Positions 18,232 through 26,498 of a stretch of DNA of 64,000 nucleotides are shown here, piece by piece. Below the pieces are notes generated by a model. That model did no database searches. It was given only the letters and a program-made list of their open reading frames with translations, and was not told the DNA's origin. Source of the DNA: CAVTWY01 sp963738575 (GTDB lineage Bacteria; Pseudomonadota; Gammaproteobacteria; Burkholderiales; Burkholderiaceae_C); contig CAVTWY010000004.1 of the NCBI GenBank assembly GCA_963738575.1, positions 186,001 through 250,000 of the forward strand, read 5' to 3'. How positions within the stretch are numbered: the first letter of the stretch is position 1; each line of letters starts with the position of its first letter. The translations under genes and the position numbers were made by a program.

Positions 18232-19503
18232 ATGTCAGGAACGCCCACGGACCATGCGTCGCCCCGGTACGTGCCGTCGCTACTATGGTGGGCGCTAGCG
18301 CTGATGCTGGTCAGCCGCTTGACGCTGGTGCTAGGCGTGGGCGTGTACGTGAAACAGTGGAGCGACCCTGCTTGGTACTTTGCGCGCGCAATTGAGTTGG
18401 TCCAGACAGGCCAATACGCCGAGAACGGTGTGCCGACCGCTTTTTGGCCTGTCGGGTATCCGGCGTTTTTGGCAGGGGTGATGCAGCTGACGTCGGCCGT
18501 CCCATTGGCGGGGCAACTGGCAAACGTTGTTCTGGCGGTCGTTGCGTTGCTGTTGCTGCATCGCTGGTGTTTGCAGCGATTCTCCGACGAACGTGTGGCA
18601 GGCACGGCTGCCTTGCTTTTCGCCCTCTATCCAAACGCCATGGGTTACAGCGTTGGATTGTATTCAGAGCCGCTGTACATCGTGTTGTTGCTCAGCGTCT
18701 TCGTGCTTATCCGCCCGCATGCTTCTGTGGGGCGCATGGTGTGCGCCGGCATCATTCTGGGGCTCGCCACATTGGTGAAGACACAGACGCTGCTGCTAGG
18801 TCCTTTCCTCTTGTTGGCGCTGACCATGCCTGAAGTCAGTGCGGCGGGGCTTCGCTCGGCCTTGGGCCGGAGCTTGGTGGGTATCGCTGTCATGGCCTCC
18901 ACCATCGCCCCATGGACGTACCGCAACCTGGTCGTCATGGGCGCGCCAATCGCGGTCTCCACCAATGGTGGGATGTCCCTGCTGGCGGGCAACAACCCAT
19001 CGATGACGACAGGACTGGGCTACGACTTCAACGACAAAGATCCGATCGTAAAGGCCGTGCGGTTTTCGGTGGCCGACCAAGTAGCGGCCGATGCGCGCGC
19101 ACGCGCTGCCGCCTGGCACTGGATCCGAGAAAATCCTGCGCAATTTGTGGGCTTGATGCCTAAGAAGCTGTTCCGTTTATGGGGCCCTGACGGCGAAAGT
19201 GAGTGGCTGTTTCAGGCTGGCTACTCCCAGTACGAAGACCATCGCTTGGCCTTTCGGGCGGTGCGCGTGTTGAATCAGGCCTACTATGTGTTGCTGCTGT
19301 TGGGATTCGCGTTGGCCTGGCGGCGGTGGCTCGCGCCAAACGACCCAACCGTCTGGGCCGTACCGCTGATGTTTGTGTTTTTCTCTGCACTGTCGATGGT
19401 GTTTTCTGGGCAAAGCCGCTATCACGCACCACTGATGCCTTTTGTCATCGCGTTCGCGTCCTGGGCGTTCTGCCACTGGGCCCAAAACGGGCGCAAGTCA
19501 TGA
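18232..19503 (+). CDS. GT39/ArnT-like membrane glycosyltransferase
   Basis: The 423-residue polytopic protein has about ten hydrophobic segments. Its first periplasmic loop contains SDPAWYFARAIELVQTGQY and FWPVGYPAFLAGV, in the position of the Asp/Glu-containing catalytic loop of GT-C enzymes that use polyprenyl-phosphate sugars. Later AGNNPSMTTG and the C-terminal loop FSGQSRYHAPLMPF fit the same class. It would transfer a lipid-linked sugar to a glycan or protein on the periplasmic side. ATG 18232 lacks a clear ribosome site; an upstream TTG (18178) is possible. Its stop overlaps the methyltransferase ATG by four bases. With GtrA and the GT2 it likely forms one decoration pathway. Confidence 0.8.
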   Translation: MSGTPTDHASPRYVPSLLWWALALMLVSRLTLVLGVGVYVKQWSDPAWYFARAIELVQTGQYAENGVPTAFWPVGYPAFLAGVMQLTSAVPLAGQLANVVLAVVALLLLHRWCLQRFSDERVAGTAALLFALYPNAMGYSVGLYSEPLYIVLLLSVFVLIRPHASVGRMVCAGIILGLATLVKTQTLLLGPFLLLALTMPEVSAAGLRSALGRSLVGIAVMASTIAPWTYRNLVVMGAPIAVSTNGGMSLLAGNNPSMTTGLGYDFNDKDPIVKAVRFSVADQVAADARARAAAWHWIRENPAQFVGLMPKKLFRLWGPDGESEWLFQAGYSQYEDHRLAFRAVRVLNQAYYVLLLLGFALAWRRWLAPNDPTVWAVPLMFVFFSALSMVFSGQSRYHAPLMPFVIAFASWAFCHWAQNGRKS

Positions 19504-20198
19504 GCGACGCTGAATTCGACCGCTTTGCTCGAAGCTATCGCGACATCCACAAGGACAACATCAACCTGTCGGGGGAAGAACCCGAGTACTTTGCCAGATA
19601 CAAGATGCTGGACTTTGCTGCCGCCACCGCCGCCGTTGGTGCTTCGGCCCAGGGCCGGTATCTGGACTTCGGCAGCGGCATTGGTGCATCGGTGCAGCCC
19701 TTTATTGAGCGCATGCCGAATGCGCGTCTTCTGTGCGCTGATGTTTCTGCAAAAAGTCTTGAGCAATCCAAGACCCAGCATGGCGACGCCGCCGACTACT
19801 TAGTGATTGACGACGACGGACATATCGCTCTGCCTGATCACGCCCTTGACGGCGCTTTTGCATGCTGCGTCTTTCACCACATACCTCATCACTTGCACCA
19901 CCAGGCGCTGGTCGAAATCCGGCGGGTGCTGCGGCCAGGCGCGCCGTTGATGGTGTACGAGCACAACCCACTCAATCCGTTGACGGTTCGCGCTGTCAAT
20001 ACGTGCCCGCTGGACGAGAACGCCGTGCTCATTGGGGGCCAAGCCATGCTTCGCCTTTGCCTGGACGCTGGATTTGCCAGCGCTCGCCTTGAGTTCCGCG
20101 TTTTCTTTCCAGCCTCACTGGGATGGCTGAGGCCGCTAGAGCGGCGATTGCGTTGGTTGCCCCTGGGCGCCCAGTATGCGGTGCACGCCCTTTCGTGA
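19500..20198 (+). CDS. Class I SAM-dependent methyltransferase
   Basis: The 232-residue protein has motif I YLDFGSGIGASVQPF near residue 55 and a post-motif acidic turn LLCADVSAKSLEQS. Motif IV-like DGAFACCVFHHIPHH and the RRVLRPGAPLMVYEHNP block fit ubiquinone/biotin-type or sugar O-methyltransferases. ATG 19500 overlaps the upstream stop (ATGA), which sets the start. It sits between a GT39-like transferase and GtrA, so it may methylate a lipid-linked sugar. The substrate is unknown. Confidence 0.82.
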   Translation: MSDAEFDRFARSYRDIHKDNINLSGEEPEYFARYKMLDFAAATAAVGASAQGRYLDFGSGIGASVQPFIERMPNARLLCADVSAKSLEQSKTQHGDAADYLVIDDDGHIALPDHALDGAFACCVFHHIPHHLHHQALVEIRRVLRPGAPLMVYEHNPLNPLTVRAVNTCPLDENAVLIGGQAMLRLCLDAGFASARLEFRVFFPASLGWLRPLERRLRWLPLGAQYAVHALS

Positions 20199-20211
20199 GG
20201 TTCATGCAGGC

Positions 20212-20589
20212 ATGCGTCACCCATTCATTCGCTTCTTGTTGGTGGGAGTTCTGAACACCCTGGTGGGCTACAGCGCAATCTTGACGTTTCAGCTCGTACT
20301 GGGCATGTCAGCAACGGTGGCCAATGCGGGCGGCTACCTGGTGGGTATGTCAGTCAGTTATGTGCTCAACCGTCGCTACACGTTCAAAAGCCAACGCGGG
20401 CACCGTGCCGGCCTTTCAGCCTTTGCGGCCGCCGGTGCGGCTTGTTATGCCGTCAATTTGTTGGTGCTCACGCTCGTGATGAACATGGCGCCGAACGCGC
20501 ATCCCGCGCTGGCGCAAGCCGCTGCGGTGGCAGCCTACACCCTGTCGTTTTACGTGGCCAGCCGACACTTGGTCTTCCATCGATCTTGA
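20212..20589 (+). CDS. GtrA family membrane protein
   Basis: The 125-residue protein begins with FIRFLLVGVLNTLVGYSAI, the usual GtrA first helix. Four predicted membrane helices are present, with NRRYTFKSQRGH in the loop and a SFYVASRHLVF ending. GtrA proteins are thought to flip polyprenyl-phosphate-linked monosaccharides across the inner membrane. Here the substrate would be made by the GT2 encoded 38 bases downstream. ATG 20212 fits the family N terminus; ATG 20176, inside the methyltransferase gene, would add 12 residues. Confidence 0.88.
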   Translation: MRHPFIRFLLVGVLNTLVGYSAILTFQLVLGMSATVANAGGYLVGMSVSYVLNRRYTFKSQRGHRAGLSAFAAAGAACYAVNLLVLTLVMNMAPNAHPALAQAAAVAAYTLSFYVASRHLVFHRS

Positions 20590-20627
20590 TCACTGCGTTG
20601 GATACCCACTTCACTCGTCCTGGAGTC

Positions 20628-21644
20628 ATGACTTTGGAACCACCCGTACTTGCCGTCGTCGTCCCTTGCTACAACGAGGCTGCGGTCTTCCCAGAGACGT
20701 CGAGGCGCCTATCGGCGCTTCTTCAAACCATGATTGACCACGGGCAAATCGCCGATGGCAGCCTCGCCTGGTTTGTGGACGACGGAAGTCGCGACCGCAC
20801 TTGGCAGTTGATTGCAGACGCTTCGGCAATGCCAAATTCTCGCATCTGCGGCATCAAGCTGTCGCGCAATCGCGGCCATCAAGTTGCCTTGCTTGCTGGC
20901 TTGATGACGGCCCAAGGTGATACCGTCATCAGTGTCGACGCCGATCTTCAAGATGACCTGGACGTCATTCCCAAGATGATCGATGCGTTCCGTCAAGGAC
21001 ACGACATTGTCTATGGCGTACGCATCGCCCGCACCACCGACTCCTACTTCAAACGCATCACGGCCGAGGGGTACTACCGACTGCTTGATCGGCTGGGTGT
21101 TGAAGTGGTTTTCAATCACGCCGACTTCCGCCTGATGAGCCGCCGTGCGGTGGAGTCCCTTCGCGCTTACCCGGAGTCAAACGTGTTTTTGAGGGGGTTG
21201 ATTCCCCAACTGGGCTATGCCTCAACCACCGTGGCGTACGAACGGCATGAGAGGTTTGCCGGCGAAACCAAGTACCCCTTGCGCAAAATGCTCGCTCTGG
21301 CATGGCAGGGCGTATCGTCGTTTTCGACCGCGCCGCTTCGCACCATCACGGCACTTGGCATGCTGGTGTCACTGTTCAGCATTGGCATGGGTCTCTGGGC
21401 GCTGGGGGTGCGGATCTTCACCGACGCCGCAGTGCCTGGCTGGGCCTCCATCGTGATTCCCCTGTTCCTCATATCAGGTGTGCAATTGCTCTCGTTGGGC
21501 ATCATTGGCGAATACTTGGCCAAGGTGTTCATCGAGACCAAACACCGGCCCTTGTACTTTCTCGACCAAGTTTTGGTTCCCAAGCAAACGACTTTCGTCC
21601 CGCCACCTGCCAAGCTTCCCGTGGAGGCCAGCGCGACAAGCTGA
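20628..21644 (+). CDS. GtrB/DPM1-like polyprenyl-phosphate glycosyltransferase (GT2)
   Basis: The 338-residue protein starts with VLAVVVPCYNEAAVFPET. It has VDDGSRDRTW near residue 47 and the metal-binding VDADLQDDLDV near residue 106, plus RNRGHQVALLAG. Two C-terminal membrane helices (around residues 238-305) and an LSLGIIGEYLAKVF segment are diagnostic of undecaprenyl-phosphate mannosyl/glucosyl transferases. It should load a sugar onto undecaprenyl phosphate for the adjacent GtrA and GT39-like proteins. GGAG lies just before ATG 20628. Confidence 0.9.
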   Translation: MTLEPPVLAVVVPCYNEAAVFPETSRRLSALLQTMIDHGQIADGSLAWFVDDGSRDRTWQLIADASAMPNSRICGIKLSRNRGHQVALLAGLMTAQGDTVISVDADLQDDLDVIPKMIDAFRQGHDIVYGVRIARTTDSYFKRITAEGYYRLLDRLGVEVVFNHADFRLMSRRAVESLRAYPESNVFLRGLIPQLGYASTTVAYERHERFAGETKYPLRKMLALAWQGVSSFSTAPLRTITALGMLVSLFSIGMGLWALGVRIFTDAAVPGWASIVIPLFLISGVQLLSLGIIGEYLAKVFIETKHRPLYFLDQVLVPKQTTFVPPPAKLPVEASATS

Positions 21645-21777
21645 AACAAACGTGAACGCATGGTTCATGTGTGTCATCTGCGTCCGACTTCACGCGAGTT
21701 GTGACAACGGGCCATTCGATGGGTGCGAAACTTAGGGCTTCCCCTTAAACCCGTCGGTCGACGACACGGGCACCCTC

Positions 21778-24171
21778 ATGACAACTCTCAATCGACGCAA
21801 ATTGCTCAGCCTGTCCATGCTCTTGACGGGCGTTTCGGCGTCCGGGTGTGGAGGCGAGAGCAACGCTGCTGACAGCGAGGTCGTGGCCAACGGTTTGCCA
21901 CCGTCTCCTGCGCCCACGCCCGGCCTTTCTCCGTCGCCCATTCCGGCCCCGTCGCCCAACCCCACTCCCTCTCCCTCTCCCTCTCCTTCTCCTTCTCCTT
22001 CTCCTTCTCCTTCTCCCACGCCGTCGCCGTCGCCGTCGCCTGCGCCTGTACCAGAGCCCGCGCCTGCACCGTCGCCTGCACCCGCGGCGGCCCCAGAGCC
22101 TGCCCCCGCGCCAGTGCCCGGCACAACCCTCACAACGCTCCAGTTGACCAGCGCAGCGGGAGGCACGGGCTTGCCGTTTGCGTTTGGACAGGTTTTTCGT
22201 AAGGGTGACATTCCGTCAAACACCAGCGTGGCTGGCGCTGGCGCGCAGTTGATGGCCTTCGATGCTGACGTGCGCAACAGGTGGCCTGACGGTTCGGTGA
22301 AATTTGCCGTGGTGAGTGGCCTGGTTTCACTGAGCGCCAACGCAGCAAGTGCCATTGCCCTGTCTGCGAGCCCGTCGCCCGTAACGCAAAACGCCATCAG
22401 TCTGTCCGCCCTGAGAGCGTCAAGTGTGTCAGCCGCAATCAGCTTTGGAGCCCACAGCGCCAGTTGGGCCAACGGAGATTGGGACACGCCCACCAGCACC
22501 GTGCAGAGCGGGTCGGTGATGTCCAGTTGGGTGTATCGCAAACCGCTCGGATCGGATCCACACCTGGTCGGCTGGCTTGAAGTGCGCTGCTACAGCAACG
22601 GTCAGATCGAGATATTGCCGTGGATCGAAAATGGGTATCTGTCGGTGTCAGGCTCCACCAACAAAACCGGTCGCGCCACCTTCGTGCTCAACGGGTCGAC
22701 GCGATACGACTCAAACAACGACGAGAACTTCACTTCGGGCTATGCCGTAGTTGTTGTGTCTGGCGGCACGCTGAACCTTGCCCCCCAATCCAGGGCTGCG
22801 CTGGTTTCAGGCGGGCGGTTGTCTCACTGGACGGGTGCCGACCCCCAGGTAACACCTGCTCATGCGCGCGCCTACATGGAGGCGACAAAAACCGTCCCGA
22901 CGTACTTGCCCGCACAGGTCAGGGAGCCCGCACTGGCTGCGCTCAACAAGGCCTACAGCCCCATGCGCCACACCTATCTCAACCAGGGGATGGGCGCGAC
23001 AGGTTACGAGGAGGGCATCGGCGTCCTGCCCAACCAGTCGGCCATGTACATTGCCAGTGGTGGCGACGCGCGGTCCTACCGGGCCGTCATCGCTTCGGGT
23101 TTCTCGCTGGGCTCCTACTGCATTCACTACAGAGACCAGGCTACCAACCGGCCGCTGCTTTTTGCGTCGCACCCCAACAAGTCGACCAACACCGGTTCAG
23201 ACATGATCGCGACACCTGCGGGTAGCGCGCCGTATCGCTATGCAACGTCACACCACCCTGCCGCAGCCTACCTGCCGTACCTGATCACTGGGTGGAACTG
23301 GTTCGTGGAAGAAATTCAGTTTCAAGTGACGATGCACTACCTGGGCAGCAATCCGACTTCACGCCAGGGAGCCAGTTATTGGTTGGCCGCCGGCCAAGGA
23401 TACTTCGGTGGCAACAGCCAAGGTGGCCCACGCGCCATTGGCTGGGCTTGGCGAACGCTTGCCATGTGTGCGTCGATGACGCCCGACGCCGACGCGGCCC
23501 AGCGCACTCAGTTTGTCAACGCGCTGGGCTACAACGCAACCGCCTACCGGCAGATCCACGAGACGGGCACGTGGTCTGGCGGGCTGGCTTGGGCAAAAAA
23601 CAACCTTGGGATCAGCTACGAACCCGGGTTTCCAAACACCACAAACGGGCGCGTCATCTGGGCACCGTGGCAAGACCACTTCATCACAGCAGCTGTAGGA
23701 CTCTGCTGGGATCTTGAGGTGGTGACCAACTCTCAAATGTCGAGCGACCTCTTGTGGTTCCGCAACTTCAAGTACCGGGCCGTCGTGGGCATGCTCGGGG
23801 CGCAGAACGACACGTCGGTTTGGAACTACCGTGACGCCGGCGCGTACAACATCTACATCGGCGCCCCTGCTGGTGGCACGCAGATGAACTGGTATGCAAA
23901 CTGGGGCGATTGCTACGCCGATAACTTTGGTTTTGGCCAAAGCAGCGCAGCGTCTAACTCGGGCCAGTCGGGCGACACGCTTCGCGGCAACACGAACGAC
24001 GGCTTCACCACCTCATATTGGGGCAACATGCAGCCGGCCATTGCCTACGCCGTCAGCCATGGCGCGCCAGGCGCGCAAGCCGCCTACAGCCGAATGGCCG
24101 CTTCACCAAACTTCATTGCAAAGGCAGCAGACTACGAGTCGCTTCCTGTATGGGGCATCAAGCCAAGGTAA
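21778..24171 (+). CDS. Stalked lipoprotein with YetA/rhamnogalacturonan-lyase-like RIFT-barrel domain
   Basis: The 797-residue protein has a Tat-like signal (NRRKLLSLSM) ending in ASGC, so a lipidated exported protein is likely. Residues about 40-120 are a Pro-Ser then Pro-Ala linker. The next domain contains PFAFGQVFRKGDIPSNT and MAFDADVRNRWPDGSVKFAVVSG. These match the N-terminal RIFT-barrel pattern of YetA and fungal exo-rhamnogalacturonan lyase (PL26) relatives, from memory. The long C-terminal part (residues about 360-797) has Trp- and His-rich helical repeats suggesting an alpha/alpha toroid. A polysaccharide lyase or glycan-binding role acting on the locus polymer is inferred. It is the third stalked lipoprotein in the region. 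Confidence 0.7.
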   Translation: MTTLNRRKLLSLSMLLTGVSASGCGGESNAADSEVVANGLPPSPAPTPGLSPSPIPAPSPNPTPSPSPSPSPSPSPSPSPTPSPSPSPAPVPEPAPAPSPAPAAAPEPAPAPVPGTTLTTLQLTSAAGGTGLPFAFGQVFRKGDIPSNTSVAGAGAQLMAFDADVRNRWPDGSVKFAVVSGLVSLSANAASAIALSASPSPVTQNAISLSALRASSVSAAISFGAHSASWANGDWDTPTSTVQSGSVMSSWVYRKPLGSDPHLVGWLEVRCYSNGQIEILPWIENGYLSVSGSTNKTGRATFVLNGSTRYDSNNDENFTSGYAVVVVSGGTLNLAPQSRAALVSGGRLSHWTGADPQVTPAHARAYMEATKTVPTYLPAQVREPALAALNKAYSPMRHTYLNQGMGATGYEEGIGVLPNQSAMYIASGGDARSYRAVIASGFSLGSYCIHYRDQATNRPLLFASHPNKSTNTGSDMIATPAGSAPYRYATSHHPAAAYLPYLITGWNWFVEEIQFQVTMHYLGSNPTSRQGASYWLAAGQGYFGGNSQGGPRAIGWAWRTLAMCASMTPDADAAQRTQFVNALGYNATAYRQIHETGTWSGGLAWAKNNLGISYEPGFPNTTNGRVIWAPWQDHFITAAVGLCWDLEVVTNSQMSSDLLWFRNFKYRAVVGMLGAQNDTSVWNYRDAGAYNIYIGAPAGGTQMNWYANWGDCYADNFGFGQSSAASNSGQSGDTLRGNTNDGFTTSYWGNMQPAIAYAVSHGAPGAQAAYSRMAASPNFIAKAADYESLPVWGIKPR
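21966..22016 (+). repeat. Hexanucleotide repeat (CTCTCC/CTTCTC) encoding Ser-Pro
   Basis: About eight near-identical pyrimidine-only six-base units encode Pro-Ser pairs in the linker. As with the Ala-Pro repeats, slippage by whole units keeps frame. Confidence 0.75.
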
Positions 24172-24231
24172 CGCGCTACGTCCACCGCGTCCGTATCGAC
24201 GCCAGCTCGGTGGCATCCTCCAAGTCGAAGC

Positions 24232-25191
24232 TCAAGACAGCATCGCGTTGCGTGCCATGCGAATGGCAAACCGAAGGGGCTGCCGATCCCAGGGCGTAAA
24301 ACGCGGCAACTGAAAGCGATCCGTCGTTGACATTGAGACGCCCGGGTTGGTTGTCAATGCGGCGTGGAACCCCGCTTCGCGCACAACGGCGACCGTCTCG
24401 TCGTTGTAATCGGTGCCGCGCTTCCCGTTGGGATAGGCAAAGTGCGCCACCTCGTGTCCCAAGAGGCTCTCTAGATCGGCCTTGCAAGACTCGATCTCGC
24501 AACGAGCCGCCACGCGATCAAGGCGCGCAAGAATAGGGTGCGTGCGGGTGTGCGCTCCCACGCCAAACCCCATCCGATCCAGTTGCCTGACTTGATCCGA
24601 GGTCATCATCAGGTGGTTCGGCGACGCAACTTCAAGCCTATCCGCCACAGCGTCTACAAATGCCTGCCGACGGTCCGCAGGCATGTACTTGCTGAGCAAA
24701 ATCAGGTGGTCGACGGCCAAGCGGCGCTCGGCCACGCTGCACAGACTCAGCATGCGCTCCCCTTCATCCAGCGCCATGCCCTGCAGGCTCAATGACGTTT
24801 GGCGCGTGTCTCGAAGCGCCGAGACAATCACGTCGTTCCACATGCACCCACCATCGAGGTATCCCGTCGCGACAAAAAACGTGCAAGGAAGACCAAACCG
24901 CCGCAAGATCGGTGCAGCGACGGAATGGTTGTCGGCATATCCATCGTCGAAGGTGATCGCCATCGCGCGCTCCGGCAAGTCGTTGGTGTTCAAGCGTTCA
25001 ATCGCCTCGGGCAGCGAGAGCACGTTGAACCAAACGCCAAGTAATCCGCACAGTTGTTCAAAACGCGCCGCGTCCATTTCACCAGGAAACAGAGGATCTG
25101 CGTCGAGCGTCACGCGATGAAAGATCAAGGTCGAAAGCCTGGCGCGGGCACCACCCGGCATGACCATCGACAACATTCGCCGGGTCAACAT
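24232..25191 (-). CDS. Polysaccharide deacetylase (NodB-like), last gene of XrtA operon
   Basis: The 319-residue protein has the NodB signature AITFDDGYADN near residue 77 and a zinc-ligand motif HTRTHP near residue 207, with AHFAYPNGKRG further on. Such enzymes remove N-acetyl groups from amino sugars in glycans. ATG 25191 overlaps the stop of the ligase-like gene by one base (TGATG), so translation is coupled. It differs from the second deacetylase of this operon (37402-38250), which is the TIGR03006-type enzyme. Confidence 0.87.
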   Translation of the reverse strand: MLTRRMLSMVMPGGARARLSTLIFHRVTLDADPLFPGEMDAARFEQLCGLLGVWFNVLSLPEAIERLNTNDLPERAMAITFDDGYADNHSVAAPILRRFGLPCTFFVATGYLDGGCMWNDVIVSALRDTRQTSLSLQGMALDEGERMLSLCSVAERRLAVDHLILLSKYMPADRRQAFVDAVADRLEVASPNHLMMTSDQVRQLDRMGFGVGAHTRTHPILARLDRVAARCEIESCKADLESLLGHEVAHFAYPNGKRGTDYNDETVAVVREAGFHAALTTNPGVSMSTTDRFQLPRFTPWDRQPLRFAIRMARNAMLS

Positions 25192-26498
25192 CACGTGCTT
25201 TTGCGTTGCCAAGCCACGGCCCCTGGAATCCGCCACCGCGAGGGCGGTTCAGCAGACTCAGTTTCCCATCCTCGGCGCTGCAACCACCTCATCGCGAGCA
25301 CCGCAAGCATGACGTAGTTGTACGGCAGATCAAAATATGACAGGCTGAGAAATGCGCCACCAATGGCGTAGCCAATTAAAGCCACCTGAACCATCGCGCC
25401 TAGATCACCGCACCACGCCGCCTCCGGAATCTTTGATGCCTGGGCACGCAGTCGCCCAGCCGTTAAGTAGGCGCTGGCGAACACACCCAAGAACAGCAGC
25501 AGGCCCATGAACCCGTGATTGCCCATCACTTGGAAGTAAATACTGTGGGCGGCGTGCACCCTCTCGGGGTAAGGCGAGTACTGAGCGAAGAGCTCTGGCC
25601 TGGCGGCGTTGAATCCAATTCCAAATACGTGCTCCTTGGCAATTCCAAACGCGTTCCACCAGGCGCTGATCCGCCCCAGTGCCGACCCATCATCTTCGTA
25701 AGCCGAAATTGTTGACATCCGCGACGACCATGAGTCCGGCATGAAATCCAAAAGCGCCACCGCCACGACGGCGATGAGGATGCCACCCAAGAAACGGCTC
25801 TTCCCACGCCACCAAAGCATTCCCGTCATTGCACCGATGGCAAGCAGCGCGCCTCGCGAGTGCGTACCCAGCGCTGCGGCAGCGCAAAGCATCATGGTGA
25901 TGGTCAACAGATGCCGCCGCCATCCGGCTTGCAACTGCAGCTGCAAAAAGCGAAGGATTGGGATCGCCATGACCAATGCGAGTGCAAACTCGTTGTTGTC
26001 TGCAATGAAGCTACCCGGAGGCCCCCACACGCGGTAGTTTCCGCCGTTTACGATCGTGAAGAATCCGCCTTTTATGCCCAACAAACCTATCGAACCTGCT
26101 GAAACCCAAGCCAGCGCGACGATGTGAACTTTTTTGCTGAGTAACGCAAGACCCACAAAGATCATCAACAGCACCTTGCTGACCTTCTTCCACTGCTCGT
26201 AGTCTCCGTTCGGGTCAATGCCAAGAAGCAACGAAAGGGTGATCCAAACGACAAAAAGAGCCAACCAAACTACGGGGGCTCCGATAAAAGGCGAGTGCCT
26301 TTCGCGCGCGAACATCAGGCCGATCAGTGTCGAAGCGGCCGCCACAGCCGCGAGGGGCGCGTCGTAAGACACCCCGAACGCAAAGCGATGGGGATTCATG
26401 ATGCTGAGCCAAGTCCAAAGCATGAAGCCAATCCACGGCCGCCACAAGGCGGCGGCTGCGCCTGCCATCACGATGCCGATGATGAGGATGTCTCTCAT
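25191..26498 (-). CDS. O-antigen-ligase/polymerase-like protein, exosortase A system (TIGR03097 type)
   Basis: The 435-residue protein has about ten membrane helices and the Wzy/WaaL-type large loop. Typical stretches are WTWLSIMNPHRFAFGVSYD, GGNYRVWGPPGSFIADNNE, THSRGALLAIGAMTG and VHAAHSIYFQVMGNHG. These match the ligase-like family known from exosortase A loci. It could polymerise repeat units or ligate glycan to sorted proteins; the latter has been proposed but is not shown here. ATG 26498 overlaps the CapK-like stop by four bases. Confidence 0.88.
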   Translation of the reverse strand: MRDILIIGIVMAGAAAALWRPWIGFMLWTWLSIMNPHRFAFGVSYDAPLAAVAAASTLIGLMFARERHSPFIGAPVVWLALFVVWITLSLLLGIDPNGDYEQWKKVSKVLLMIFVGLALLSKKVHIVALAWVSAGSIGLLGIKGGFFTIVNGGNYRVWGPPGSFIADNNEFALALVMAIPILRFLQLQLQAGWRRHLLTITMMLCAAAALGTHSRGALLAIGAMTGMLWWRGKSRFLGGILIAVVAVALLDFMPDSWSSRMSTISAYEDDGSALGRISAWWNAFGIAKEHVFGIGFNAARPELFAQYSPYPERVHAAHSIYFQVMGNHGFMGLLLFLGVFASAYLTAGRLRAQASKIPEAAWCGDLGAMVQVALIGYAIGGAFLSLSYFDLPYNYVMLAVLAMRWLQRRGWETESAEPPSRWRIPGAVAWQRKST

